Positions 34,832 to 45,761 of a DNA stretch of 64,000 nucleotides are shown in pieces (position 1 is the first letter of the stretch; each line of letters starts with the position of its first letter). Both the position numbers and the translations under genes were made by a program. The DNA lies in contig NZ_BFAG01000002.1 of the NCBI RefSeq assembly GCF_002897375.1, forward strand, positions 346,867-410,866. The letters run 5' to 3'. The DNA is from Deinococcus aerius (lineage in GTDB: Bacteria; Deinococcota; Deinococci; Deinococcales; Deinococcaceae). The notes under the pieces are model-generated. The model ran no database searches. It worked only from the letters and a program-made list of their open reading frames with translations, and was not told where the DNA came from.

Positions 34832-34984
34832 TCAGCCCTCGATCAGGCCGTTCTCGATGGCGAACCGGTCGTCCTGCTCGTCCAGCTCCGCTTCCCGGCC
34901 CTCGTTCACCAGGCGTTGAATGCGGGCGGCGCGGTCTTCCTGGGCCGTCTGTTCGGACTGGCCGGTGCGGTCGGGTTGGGTCAT
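34832..34984 (-). CDS. Small acidic hypothetical protein, 50 aa
   Basis: ATG at 34984. Composition is Glu/Asp/Arg/Gln-rich (RIQRLVNEGREAELDEQDDR). No family recognised and no strong ribosome binding site. Codon use is coding-like. It may be a small regulatory or stress protein. Confidence 0.4.
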   Translation of the reverse strand: MTQPDRTGQSEQTAQEDRAARIQRLVNEGREAELDEQDDRFAIENGLIEG

Positions 34985-35107
34985 CGTTCCAGTGCAGCAG
35001 GCCTGCGTGAAGGCCACCGGCCAGCGGTCTCAAGGGCGGCTGAAGTTGGCCCATGACGCCCGCCCGGGAGCGTGCCTCCGGACGGGCGCCGGGCCGGGCG
35101 TCTCCTT

Positions 35108-36331
35108 TCAATCGGTCGAGGAACTCGGCTTGGCCGCAGGACTCGGCGTGCCGCGGGAGAGGAGGGACACGGCGGCCAGGATCACCAGGGCCAGCAGCCC
35201 GCCGTACAGGAAGGCGTGGTCGGGCAGTCGCGCGCTCAGGAGGCTCGCCACCGGGTACGAAAAGGCCCACCACAGGTGACTCCACGCGAAGTGCGCCCCG
35301 TACACCCGCCCCTGCGCCGCCTCCTCGGTGCGTTCGGCCAGCAGCGTCTCGGTCGGCAGGTTCACCCAGTTCTGCCCCACCCCCGCCACCAGCCACAGGA
35401 TCATCAGCGGCGCCAGGCCCACCACGTCCCCCGGCAGGATCGCCAGCGAGGTCAGCAGCGCCCCCGCCAGGATGAAGGTCGTCCTCGGCACCCGCCGCCC
35501 CGCCGCCCCCACCGCCAGCGAGGCGACCGTCGCCCCCAGGCCGTAGAGCGCCATCACCCAGCCGTACTGCGCCTCGCCGAGATTCAGCCCTCCCTGCACC
35601 CGCACCACCGTCACGACCAGGATCAGCGCGCCCGCGACCGCCGCCACCAGTTCCATCAGGAGCGCGAAGCGGACCGGCGCGTCCCGCCACAGCCGGGCCG
35701 TGCCGTCCCGCACGTCCGCGAGGGTGCTGCGCTCCACCTCCCCCCGCCCCGCCCGCAGGCTGGGCAGGGTGAGCACCAGCAGGCCCGCCAGCACAAAGGA
35801 CGCCGCGTCGAAGAAGAACAGACTGCGCCCCCCCACGAAGGCGGCCAGGACCCCGGCCAGCCCGGGGCCGACGATGCCCAGCAACTCGGTCGTCGCGCTG
35901 GAGAGCGCGAAGGCGGGGCCCGCGTCCTCGCGCCCAACCACCAGCGGCACGGTGGCCTGGTTGGTGGGGGTGAAGAAGGCCGTCAGGCTGTTGAGCAGGA
36001 ACATCAGGACGTAGACCTGCCACACTTCCCCCACGAAGGGCATCAGGCCGATCACGACCGCGCGGGCGAAGTGGCAGCCCACCAGGATGGTCCGGCGTTC
36101 CAGGCGGTCGGCGAGCACCCCGGCGAGCGGGGAGAACAGCACGAAGGCGGTCACGCGCAGGGTGAGGGCTGTGCCCAGCACGACGGCGGCGTCCTTCTCG
36201 GCGAGCTGGTAGGCCAGCAGGGCGAGCGCGACCCAGGTGAAGGCGTCGCCGATCTGGCTGATCGTCTGGGCGGCGTAGAGCCGGGCAAAGCGGGCGTTGC
36301 GCAGCGCGGAGAATGGGGCCAGGGCGTTCAC
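35108..36331 (-). CDS. MFS transporter
   Basis: 407 aa with about twelve membrane segments. MFS hallmarks: LADRLERR between helices 2 and 3, and ALLAYQLAEKDAAVVLG early on, as in the MFS enterobactin/macrolide exporter-like group. It is translationally coupled to the ArsR-type gene (ATGA overlap). It is probably a drug or metal-complex exporter derepressed when the ArsR ligand is present; the substrate cannot be read from the sequence. Confidence 0.85.
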   Translation of the reverse strand: MNALAPFSALRNARFARLYAAQTISQIGDAFTWVALALLAYQLAEKDAAVVLGTALTLRVTAFVLFSPLAGVLADRLERRTILVGCHFARAVVIGLMPFVGEVWQVYVLMFLLNSLTAFFTPTNQATVPLVVGREDAGPAFALSSATTELLGIVGPGLAGVLAAFVGGRSLFFFDAASFVLAGLLVLTLPSLRAGRGEVERSTLADVRDGTARLWRDAPVRFALLMELVAAVAGALILVVTVVRVQGGLNLGEAQYGWVMALYGLGATVASLAVGAAGRRVPRTTFILAGALLTSLAILPGDVVGLAPLMILWLVAGVGQNWVNLPTETLLAERTEEAAQGRVYGAHFAWSHLWWAFSYPVASLLSARLPDHAFLYGGLLALVILAAVSLLSRGTPSPAAKPSSSTD

Positions 36332-36693
36332 TGGACGCTTCCCATCACCGTCTCGGTGCCGGGGTGGTCGGGGAGGCCGAGGCGTTCGTGCTGGGCGTGG
36401 GAGAAGGCCTCCTGCAGGAGGCGGGCGACGTGCCCGTCGGCGAGGTGGTAGTACACGCTGGTCGTCTCGCGGCGGGTCCTGACCAGCTCGGCGCTCCGCA
36501 AGAGGGCGAGGTGGCGGCTGACGGTGCTTTGGGGGACGCCCAGGGCCTCGACGAGCTGGCCGACATTGCGCTCGCCGTCCCTGAGCAGCAGCAGCAGTTG
36601 GACCCGCAGGGGTTCGGACAGGGCCTTGAACACTGCGGTGACCCGGCTCAGGTCCTCCGGGTGGGCCGGGCTGGGAATGGCGTGGCGGTGCAT
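36328..36693 (-). CDS. ArsR-family repressor (no metal Cys motif)
   Basis: 121 aa: FKALSEPLRVQLLLLLRDGE, then VPQSTVSRHLALLRSAELV (recognition helix) and VYYHLADG (wing). The ELCVCDL metal site is absent and no Cys is present, so it probably senses something other than arsenite, or uses His/Asp residues. TAGGAT six bases before the ATG indicates a leaderless message. It controls the overlapping MFS gene and perhaps the divergent small gene. Confidence 0.85.
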   Translation of the reverse strand: MHRHAIPSPAHPEDLSRVTAVFKALSEPLRVQLLLLLRDGERNVGQLVEALGVPQSTVSRHLALLRSAELVRTRRETTSVYYHLADGHVARLLQEAFSHAQHERLGLPDHPGTETVMGSVQ

Positions 36694-36699
36694 GCTGCT

Positions 36700-36705
36700 A
36701 TCCTA
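36700..36705 (-). promoter_or_regulatory. Leaderless -10 (TAGGAT) of the ArsR-MFS operon
   Basis: TAGGAT six bases upstream of the ATG at 36693 fits the TANNNT-N6-ATG pattern. The two ATCCG copies just beyond (36716 and 36725) may be part of the operator. Confidence 0.5.
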
Positions 36706-36747
36706 ACATCCGTGCTTCCGAATATCCGAAAATTAGAAACCTGCTCC

Positions 36748-37023
36748 GTGACGGTTCGCGTTCCCCCCGCCCAGATCGTGGGGCAGGTCACTCGCAGCGA
36801 CGACCCGCGCCTGCCGGTCGGCATGTCGGTGGGCCTGCGGCTGGCCGACTTCGAGGGCATCTCCGAGCCCAGCGTCACCGTGGAGGGGGTCACCCGTCCC
36901 ATCGTGATGCTCGCCCTCGACCGCCTTCCTGACGGGAGCCAGGACGTGACCTTCGAGCTGTTGGAGGCGTCCTCTTCCTCCCCAGAGCCGGGCGGGAACG
37001 GTCCCGACGACCCAGGACCGTGA
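36748..37023 (+). CDS. Hypothetical protein, 91 aa
   Basis: GTG start at 36748, divergent from the ArsR gene. Third codon positions are almost all G or C. It contains VGQVTRSDDPRLPVGMSVGL and VTFELLEASSSSPEPGG, beta-rich with a disordered end. No family recognised. It shares the 54-base intergenic region with the ArsR operon and may be co-regulated. Confidence 0.5.
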   Translation: MTVRVPPAQIVGQVTRSDDPRLPVGMSVGLRLADFEGISEPSVTVEGVTRPIVMLALDRLPDGSQDVTFELLEASSSSPEPGGNGPDDPGP

Positions 37024-37315
37024 CCGGTCTCCCCCCGATCGTCGGGGCCGGTCCGTTCAAGTCGGCGTGTGGCTCCGAACCTCATGGACCAGCGCCCTGG
37101 CCCACCCGGTCAGCCGGGGTGGACACCCCGGCTGGTGAAGCGTGGAGAATGGCCTGCCCCGGCTGGTGGACTCCCCTGCTCGATGACCAGGAGCCGCGCG
37201 GGTCGAAGGGTTGACCCTGGGGAACGCCGGGCGTGTGGGAGCGAACTTCCAGGCCACCCCGGCCGGGTTACACGAACTTAACACCTCGCGCCTAGCCTTG
37301 CGCCAGGAGGTGGAG

Positions 37316-37767
37316 ATGAACTGCCGACGACCCATCCCCGCGCCCGCGCCCACCCAGAGTGCGGCCGTGACCCATCCCGGCGCCGCGACACGCCGCGTCC
37401 CCGCTGGTGCCCAGTGGCGGCGGGCGGCCCGGATGCTCCAGGCCCGGCCCGCCCGCCAGGAGTTCGCCCTGACCCGCTCCCCCATCCGGGATGAGGGCGA
37501 GACGCCAGGCCCCCGACACTTCGTGCCCGGACACCGGACCCCCGGCGATCCCATCCTGCCGCCGGGCAGCCATGCCGCGCGCGGGACGTCCTGCCGCCCC
37601 GCGCGGGCGCTCGCCCGCTTCGGGGGCGCCCCTCTCCGCAGGCAGCCTGGCGGCAGGAACCCCTGGATGATCGCGGGCGACACCTCCAGGCACCGGATGG
37701 AGGGGGTGAAGGGCCGGTCCGTTCCACGGGCCCGCGTCTTCTCCACGTCCAAGTTCCGGGGGCGGGC

Positions 37768-37771
<4 letters not shown>
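37316..37771 (+). CDS. Unknown basic protein coupled to the DUF4396 gene
   Basis: 151 aa. AGGAGGTGGAG directly precedes the ATG at 37316, and the stop overlaps the next gene's ATG (ATGA). Third positions are strongly G/C. The sequence is Arg/Pro-rich and low complexity (RRPIPAPAPTQSAAV, RARVFSTSKFRGRA) with no predicted fold. The strong ribosome binding site and coupling argue for a real gene; the odd composition argues for caution. Confidence 0.45.
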
Positions 37772-38559
<788 letters not shown>

Positions 38560-38560
38560 C

Positions 38561-39904
<1,344 letters not shown>

Positions 39905-40144
39905 GCCGCAGCCAGGTGCGGGGAGCGGGCGGGAGCGTATGAACGCCCGTCCCCCCTGTCCGCTGAGAAAGTCTGGACTGGACAGCCGTGAACCTGGAGG
40001 CGCTGACATGGAAGTGGCCCACCCGTCATTGAGGTTCGGCGGGGTTGAGGACACTCTGCCTGGACAGGTGGTTCTCCCACCCTCATGTCCACTGTCACGA
40101 ACAGGTGAGGCTTTTCCCGTGCTGCCCTGGCCGGAAGGACCTGC

Positions 40145-40510
40145 ATGACCGAGCACTTGATGATGTCGGGGACAACGAGCCCGGGTCGCCCTGAAACTCA
40201 GCGGCGCGAGGTCAGCGTCGCCGCAGGCGGCCAGGAGGACCTGAATTTCCTGGGCCGCCGCAGCGGCCACGCCGGGCGACCGGAGGGGCAATTTAGCTTG
40301 GTGCTGCTCGACCTCCACATGCCCCGGGTCAACAGACATGAACAGCTGTACACCATGCACGGGGGTAAGGCGCTCCGGGGTGTGCCGGTGGTGGTCACGC
40401 CCTTGAAGCTGCCCCAGGACCGGTGGGCCAGCGAGGCCCGTGGCGCCGCGGACTCCGTGATCCAGCCGGAGGAGTTCGGGGAGTTTGATGCGGCAGTCAG
40501 CCGGCCCGGT
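40145..40510 (+). pseudogene. Degraded response regulator receiver domain
   Basis: The frame from 40145 reads like a single-domain receiver, as in the Rcp1-type group, but is damaged: the acidic pocket near the N-terminus is replaced by MMSGTTSPG. VAAGGQEDLNFL and LVLLDLHMPRVN (phosphoacceptor Asp) remain, and the conserved Lys is Gln (VIQPEEFGEF). The frame then runs without a stop into the next gene. It is very probably non-functional. Confidence 0.55.
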
Positions 40511-40639
40511 CGGCAGGGGTTGGGGGTGGGGCCGTCCGCATCGCCGGAGGGGCCGTCTCCCAGGTCCACTTGCTTGGGGCGGGACCCCCCCCGTATTCCC
40601 CTGACTTCCCTCCCCATTCCGCTCATCCCGGAGGTCTTC

Positions 40640-41419
40640 ATGGAAGCCCTGGAACGTGAATTGCGCCGCCGCCTGCTTCTGGGTCCCTTCCGCCACGGTG
40701 CCACAGAGACCCGCTATGTCGGGCGGCTTCCGCCCGGCTTCCACCTCCCCCTCCCAGCCGGTTCACGGGTCCTGGGCAGCACCCAGTGGTCCCGGATTCC
40801 CCGGTCCGGGGGCTTGCCAGGGAGGCACACCCGGGTGCTCCTCGACGCTGAACTGCCCCTGCTCTCGTGCCTCGGGCAGTGGCGTGACCTACTGCGGCTC
40901 ACCGGCTGGGAGGAAGACCGCTTGCCGGGGTTCCCGGCAGGCGGGTTTCTCCCAGCACTCCTCCCCGAACACCTCCACTGCTCCTCGAGGGAACAGCACC
41001 TCTCCCTGCGGGTCACCGCCCGGGAGGTGGACGGGGTGACGTGGGTGACCCTCGACGCCTCTCCCACGCTCCCGGAACAACGCGCCGTTCGGTTGGCCTG
41101 TTGCCAGGAAAGGTGGGGACCCCCGGTTCGCCTGCGCGTCCCCAGTGGAACGACGGTGGAACCCCTGGGCGGGGGTGGGAGCGGCGGACGGTGGCACCAT
41201 GCCGCCGTGCTCGGCGCGGAGAGGACGGCGGCAGCCCTCTTCGACCACTTCTCGCCGCAACTGGCCGAGCAGGGCTGGACCGAAGTCAGCCGGACGACGG
41301 ACAGTCCCATGAGCGTGGGAAGTTGGTTCAGGGTGCGTGGCGGCCCGGGTGCGCTGCTGCTGTTCCTGGAGCTGGTGGAGGCGAAGTACGACGCGACGCT
41401 CAAGGTCATCCGGTCCTGA
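40640..41419 (+). CDS. Hypothetical protein, 259 aa
   Basis: ATG at 40640 after CCGGAGG, in the same frame as the degraded receiver upstream. Residues 45-165 form one region (LPAGSRVLGSTQWSRIP, ELPLLSCLGQWRDLLRLTGW) and 200-259 another (AERTAAALFDHFSPQLAEQG, VGSWFRVRGG, LLLFLELVEA). No family recognised. No signal peptide. Confidence 0.5.
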   Translation: MEALERELRRRLLLGPFRHGATETRYVGRLPPGFHLPLPAGSRVLGSTQWSRIPRSGGLPGRHTRVLLDAELPLLSCLGQWRDLLRLTGWEEDRLPGFPAGGFLPALLPEHLHCSSREQHLSLRVTAREVDGVTWVTLDASPTLPEQRAVRLACCQERWGPPVRLRVPSGTTVEPLGGGGSGGRWHHAAVLGAERTAAALFDHFSPQLAEQGWTEVSRTTDSPMSVGSWFRVRGGPGALLLFLELVEAKYDATLKVIRS

Positions 41420-41851
41420 ACACCTTGTCCGCAGCTTGAGCGTGGCCGGTGGCTGCGCTGCCCATGCGGCGCCGCGTTTCTCCGGGACCAAGCCGCAGGG
41501 GCGGCTGGGACTCGCCGCGCCGCTCGGCGCCCCACCGCCTATAGGCTGGCCCCACCGGGATCCTGCGGCTCTCCTAAAACTCGGTCTGCTGGACCTGCAG
41601 CACCGCTCCACAGGGAGCCGACCGAACGGTTGAGCCCGCATTCTTGTCGCCTTCCGGCTGGTCAGGCGATCCCATCCGGACCGTGCCAGAGACGCGCGCC
41701 TCCGCGAGGCCGCGCCGCTGATCGTCCACCCACCGGAGCCCGTCGAAGCAGAGCGGCACCCCCGCCGCCCACCCCTTGTCAGGGTGTCCACGGCGCACCC
41801 CTCGGACGTTCCCGTCAAGGGGTCGCGCCAGCAGTGGGGCGAACACCAAGG
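41420..41851. other. Intergenic region, nothing firmly identified
   Basis: About 430 bases. On the minus strand an open frame that also covers the MFS gene continues here (LRWVDDQRRGLAEARVSGTV) but lacks a start or known similarity; it may be an old fragment. Confidence 0.35.
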
Positions 41852-42988
41852 CTAAGCCTGGGTCCAGCCTCCGCCTGCGGTCAGGCGACGGGCGGTGAGC
41901 AGGACTCCGGCAGCGGCCAGGGCAGACCCTGCCAGCAGCAGCAGGGAGACGTGGGCGCTGCCTGTCCAGGTGAACAGCACCCCTACCCCCAGCGGCGTGA
42001 ACGCCTGCGCCAGGTTCACCGACCGCGCCATCTGCCCGTTCGCCGCCCCAAAGGTCAGGGCCCCACTCGTCAGCCCGAACACCACGATGCCCACGACCAT
42101 GAGCGTCAGAGACGCCAGGAAATGCAGCAGCAGCGCCCCAATCGCCAGGCCGACGAAGAGCACCAGGGTCAGAGGCAGGGCGCCCAGCCGCGAGAGCAGC
42201 GGGACGAACAGCACCCGGCCCGGCAGGGCGGCCAGGCCCAGCAGGCCGGTGAGGGCCGCCGCGAGCCCGGGAGCGTATCCGGCAGCGAGCAGGAGCGGCG
42301 CGAGCTGCAAACCCACCCCGACGGTGACGATGCGCGCGAGCGTGAAGGCCAACGTCAGCCGTGCGAAGGCGGGGTCCGGGGCAAAGGCCGGACGAGGTGT
42401 ACCCGGTCTGGCCCCTCCCACTGAGGGAAGGACCCGCCAGGCCAGCAGGCCCAAGGCGACCAGCAGCACCGCGAGGGCGAGCAGCGCCGCACGTAGTGCC
42501 CCCACCGACAGCAGGGCGGCGGTGAGCGGCACGAAGATCGTGCTCGCCAGCCCCGCGACGAGCGTAATCGTCAGGGTGGCCCGGGTCCGGGCAGCGCCAC
42601 TCACCTGTTGCCCCAGGACGGTGAAGGCGGCCTCGTAGAACGTCAGGGCCATCGCCACGCCCGCGAGCAGCCAGCCCAGCACAAAGGCCGGGTAGCTGGA
42701 GGTGCAGGCCAGCAGCATGAACGCCACTCCGCCCAGCGCCGCCCCGCCCCCCACCAGCACCCGGCCCCCGCGAGCGTCGAGGGCGCGACCGACCCTTGGG
42801 GCGACGAGCGCCGTGACCAGCAGGGCGAGGGTGAAGGCGAGGCCGGTCTGAGTGCGGGACCACCCGCGTTCGTGTTCGGCGGCGACCGCAAGGAGGGGCT
42901 GGGCGTAGTACAGGGCGCCGTAGCTCACGGTCGTGAGGACGGCCAGCGTCCACACCAGGGAACGCTGGCTGCGAGTGGACTCGGGCAT
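41852..42988 (-). CDS. MFS transporter of the arsenic cluster
   Basis: 378 aa from the ATG at 42988, whose A is also the last base of the upstream stop (TGATG). About twelve membrane segments; RVGRALDARGGR is the loop 2-3 motif. It closes the MarR / ArsN2-DUF6428 / MFS operon, so it probably exports an arsenical or its conjugate. Confidence 0.8.
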   Translation of the reverse strand: MPESTRSQRSLVWTLAVLTTVSYGALYYAQPLLAVAAEHERGWSRTQTGLAFTLALLVTALVAPRVGRALDARGGRVLVGGGAALGGVAFMLLACTSSYPAFVLGWLLAGVAMALTFYEAAFTVLGQQVSGAARTRATLTITLVAGLASTIFVPLTAALLSVGALRAALLALAVLLVALGLLAWRVLPSVGGARPGTPRPAFAPDPAFARLTLAFTLARIVTVGVGLQLAPLLLAAGYAPGLAAALTGLLGLAALPGRVLFVPLLSRLGALPLTLVLFVGLAIGALLLHFLASLTLMVVGIVVFGLTSGALTFGAANGQMARSVNLAQAFTPLGVGVLFTWTGSAHVSLLLLAGSALAAAGVLLTARRLTAGGGWTQA

Positions 42989-44019
42989 CAGCCCAGGGAG
43001 ATCAGGTCGGTCGTGGCCGGGCCACAGCAGCCACTCCCACTTGTAGGGGCACAGCACGCCGCGGCCTCCACCGGCTCCGCCGCAGCGACGGGCTGCCCGC
43101 AGGCGTCAGAAGCCTTGCACTGCACACCTGGCGTCCGCAGGTGAACGATCACGCGCTCCCCCTGGGGTTCGACGTGCGTGACGTGGTACTGCATGGCGGG
43201 CGTGACGCTGTTGCCGTACTCAAACCGCACCTCCGCCTCCCCGCGCACCGGGACGCTCTTTGCCACCCGGTCGTAGATGCTCAGGAACTTACGGGTGGTC
43301 ATGAACCCCTCTCCCGCCTCCCGCGCGTTGCCGTCCTTGAGCTGGATCACCGTCTCGCGCCAGGAGGAAGCCCTCCCGCCGCAGTCCATCGCTTCAATCG
43401 TGACGGCCTTCACTTCCGTGACGTGGTAGCCGGGGCCGACCAGCCGCTCGCTGTGGAGCCAGAACTCCAGGGGGAGTGGAGGCCCTGCACGCAGCGCGTC
43501 GAGCAGCGCGGAGGTGGAGGTCTGGTCCGTGAGGCCGGGGATGGTCTGCGTCATGGGTTCCTCCTGGGAAGCGGCGTGCAGGGCGAGGTGCATCAGGGTG
43601 GCGGACCCTGGGCAGGCGTCCTGAAACTCGCGCGAGGCGAGCAGGGGGGCGGGAGCGACCGAACGTGGCACCCGGACGAAGCCGAAGCGCGGGAAGAAGC
43701 GCGGGAAGTAGCCCTCGGCGGTGGTGGTGAGCAGGTAGAGATGCTGGAGGCCCCGGGCGCGGGCCTGGTCGAGCACTTCACCGATCAGCCGGGCGGCCAC
43801 GCCCTGCCCCCGTGCCGACGGCGTGACGGCCACCGAGCGCAGCAGGCCCACTCTGTCGTGCGTCTCCAACCCGGCGAGGCCCAGCACGTGCCCGTCCCCG
43901 TCCTCGGCGAGGAGGTAGCCGCCCAGGTGCTCGCCGACGCCCGCCGTGGGCAGGTTGAGAGCGGCGAGCAACGCCCCGGCGGCAGGAAGATCGGCGGGAC
44001 GTGCGCCTCGGGTCAGCAT
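42988..44019 (-). CDS. arsN2: ArsN2 acetyltransferase fused to a Cys-rich DUF6428-like domain
   Basis: 343 aa. Residues 1-150 are a GNAT acetyltransferase of the ArsN2 type: [20 protein letters not shown] (acetyl-CoA loop) and [17 protein letters not shown]. From Met156 (ATG at 43554, with its own AGGAGGAA) a DUF6428-like part follows: [32 protein letters not shown]. It ends in a Cys-rich tail ([14 protein letters not shown]). No stop separates the two parts, so both a fusion and a separate short product are possible. The arsenic role is inferred from ArsN2 and the neighbouring arsC genes. Confidence 0.7.
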   Translation of the reverse strand: MLTRGARPADLPAAGALLAALNLPTAGVGEHLGGYLLAEDGDGHVLGLAGLETHDRVGLLRSVAVTPSARGQGVAARLIGEVLDQARARGLQHLYLLTTTAEGYFPRFFPRFGFVRVPRSVAPAPLLASREFQDACPGSATLMHLALHAASQEEPMTQTIPGLTDQTSTSALLDALRAGPPLPLEFWLHSERLVGPGYHVTEVKAVTIEAMDCGGRASSWRETVIQLKDGNAREAGEGFMTTRKFLSIYDRVAKSVPVRGEAEVRFEYGNSVTPAMQYHVTHVEPQGERVIVHLRTPGVQCKASDACGQPVAAAEPVEAAACCAPTSGSGCCGPATTDLISLG

Positions 44020-44492
44020 CCGCAGCCCCCCTCCCCGTCGAGTTCGGCCCCAAGCGCGGCGCTCAGGCCCCTGAGGAGCCGCAACGTCGCCGCCCGGTCC
44101 TCTTGGGGCAGGCGGGCCAGCACCCGGGCGGATTGGTCGTTGAGCTGGGCGTCGAGGTCCTGCGCGGCCTGGTGTCCCGCGCCCGTGAGGCGCAGCAGCA
44201 GGGCGCGGCGGTCGCCCGGGTGCGGCGTCTTCACGAGGAGCCCCTGTTCCACCAGATCGTCGGTGCTGCGGCTGAGCCACGCCTTGTCCAGGTTCAAAGT
44301 GCCGGTCAAGGCCCGCAGCGTCTGATCGCCCTCGCGTTCCAAGGTGGTGAGAATCGCGCACTGGGTCGCGGATTGCACGTCGCAGCAGGCGAAGTTCCGT
44401 TGCTGCAACTCGGTGAACTGCCGCGTCACCGTCCGAAGGAGTGCTCCCGTCTGGGTCGCCTCCTCCAATCTGTTGTCATTGGCAACGGTCAT
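44013..44492 (-). CDS. MarR-family regulator with Cys residues
   Basis: 159 aa: helix-turn-helix [20 protein letters not shown] and wing [20 protein letters not shown] near 36 and a GGCGC C-terminus place five Cys that could bind arsenite. TACAGT six bases before the ATG suggests a leaderless message. Two TTGTCA palindromes flank the promoter (44473-44485 inside the coding start, 44521-44533 upstream). It overlaps the ArsN2 gene. Confidence 0.8.
   Translation of the reverse strand: MTVANDNRLEEATQTGALLRTVTRQFTELQQRNFACCDVQSATQCAILTTLEREGDQTLRALTGTLNLDKAWLSRSTDDLVEQGLLVKTPHPGDRRALLLRLTGAGHQAAQDLDAQLNDQSARVLARLPQEDRAATLRLLRGLSAALGAELDGEGGCGC
44473..44485. promoter_or_regulatory. MarR operator copy 1 (inside the coding start)
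   Basis: TTGTCATTGGCAA, a near-palindrome covering codons 3-7 of the MarR gene. It matches the copy at 44521. Confidence 0.5.
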
Positions 44493-44498
44493 GCCTTG

Positions 44499-44504
44499 AC
44501 TGTA
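44499..44504 (-). promoter_or_regulatory. Leaderless -10 (TACAGT) of the MarR operon
   Basis: TACAGT six bases before the ATG at 44492, between the two operator copies. Confidence 0.5.
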
Positions 44505-44520
44505 CTGCGGCCCTTGTTGC

Positions 44521-44533
44521 TTGTCAATGACAA
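44521..44533. promoter_or_regulatory. MarR operator copy 2
   Basis: TTGTCAATGACAA, a perfect palindrome around a central A, at about the -35 position of the MarR promoter. Occupancy would block transcription of the MarR-ArsN2-MFS operon. Confidence 0.55.
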
Positions 44534-44618
44534 CAATCGGATGGGTTAACGGTTGCCCTGATCGGACGGGCGACCAGGGCAGAGCAGTTACCGTGAACGT
44601 CCCCGAAGACGGCGGTCC

Positions 44619-45077
44619 TCATGCCTGGCTCCGCAACCAGCTTTGAATCCGGTCGTCAATTTCATCACGCACCCGGCGGAAGACGGCCAGGCGCTCCTCC
44701 TCATTGCCCTGAGCGGCAGCGGGGTCGTCGAAGGCCCAGGACAGGCGGTAGGAGGCGTGCGGGAAGATCGGGCAGTTGGCTTCCGCCCGGTCACACACCG
44801 TCACCACGTAGGTGAAGTGCTCCCCGAGGAGCGGCTTGACGCCCTTGGCCTGAAGGTGGCCGGTGGAAAGGCCCCGTTCTTCGAGCACCTTCAGGGTCAG
44901 TGGGTTGATTTCACCCGGTTCCAGCCCAGCCGATTGGACGCTGAAACGGTCCCCGGCGTGGTGCTCCAGCAGCACCTGAGCCATCTGCGAGCGGGCGGTG
45001 TTGCCGGTGCAGATGAACAGCACGCTGGGCGGCCGGGTGTCGGTTGGCGTGAACGTGTTGCTCTCTCCCTGGGTCAT
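44619..45077 (-). CDS. arsC: Arsenate reductase ArsC (thioredoxin-type), second copy
   Basis: 152 aa, ATG at 45077 with AAGGAGA. The low-molecular-weight phosphatase loop is FICTGNTARSQMAQ (Cys-x5-Arg); the resolving Cys region is VVTVCDRAEANCPIF. It reduces arsenate to arsenite using thioredoxin. Its ATG overlaps the aquaporin stop (ATGA), so it is the last gene of the ArsR operon. Confidence 0.88.
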   Translation of the reverse strand: MTQGESNTFTPTDTRPPSVLFICTGNTARSQMAQVLLEHHAGDRFSVQSAGLEPGEINPLTLKVLEERGLSTGHLQAKGVKPLLGEHFTYVVTVCDRAEANCPIFPHASYRLSWAFDDPAAAQGNEEERLAVFRRVRDEIDDRIQSWLRSQA

Positions 45078-45760
45078 GTCGGCTCTCCTTCGGGCTGGAA
45101 CTCCTGGGCAAGGTGAGGACGGGGTTCGACGGGTTCTGTGGGACTCAGGACGTGGTTGGCGGCCACCGCCAGGACGGCGCCGAGCAGGGGGGCGGCCCAG
45201 TACAACCAGTGGGCGGTCCAGAGGCCGCTCGCCAGCGCCGGGCCAAAGGAGCGGGCCGGGTTCATGCTCGCCCCGGTGATGGGGCCGCCCATCGCGGCTC
45301 CCAGGGCAACGACGCCTCCCACCACCCACGGCAGACCGCTTCTGAGCGCGACGAGCAGCAGGAAGAAGGTCAGCACCAGTTCGAGGACGAACGCTTGGGC
45401 CACGCTCCCCGCAGGAACCGTGACGCCCAGACCGCCCTTCAGGCCGAAGAGCGCCAGCAGCACGAAGGCGGCCAGGACCGCGCCCAGGAGCTGCGCCGCG
45501 ACGTAGGGCAGGACCCGAGCACGCGGGAACTTCCCGGCCAGGGTCAGGGCGAACGTGGCCGCCGGATTGATGTGGGCCCCGCTGATGGGCGCCAGGGCCG
45601 CGATGACGGCGGTGACGGTGAGGCCGAATACGGCGGCCACGCCGAGGTGGCCGAGGGCGCCCGTCTGCGCCTGGACCACCGCCGCACCGGGGCCGAAGAA
45701 CACCAGGGCAAAGGTGCCCAGCCCCTCGGCCACCAGCGCGCGGGACAGGGGAACGGCCAC
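45074..45760 (-). CDS. aqpS: Aquaporin-family channel, probable arsenite channel
   Basis: 228 aa from the GTG at 45760, one base after the ArsC stop. Six membrane segments and both NPA half-helices (HINPAAT and SMNPARS). In ars operons such channels (AqpS) let arsenite made by ArsC leave the cell down its gradient. It lies between two arsC genes. No ArsB or Acr3 pump is visible in the window, so this channel may be the main arsenite exit. Confidence 0.82.
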   Translation of the reverse strand: MAVPLSRALVAEGLGTFALVFFGPGAAVVQAQTGALGHLGVAAVFGLTVTAVIAALAPISGAHINPAATFALTLAGKFPRARVLPYVAAQLLGAVLAAFVLLALFGLKGGLGVTVPAGSVAQAFVLELVLTFFLLLVALRSGLPWVVGGVVALGAAMGGPITGASMNPARSFGPALASGLWTAHWLYWAAPLLGAVLAVAANHVLSPTEPVEPRPHLAQEFQPEGEPT

Positions 45761-45761
45761 G

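Noticed and set aside
41574..42953. A 459-codon minus-strand frame overlapping the arsenic MFS gene
   Set aside because: It is out of frame with a clear twelve-helix transporter and has Arg/Gly/Pro shadow composition.
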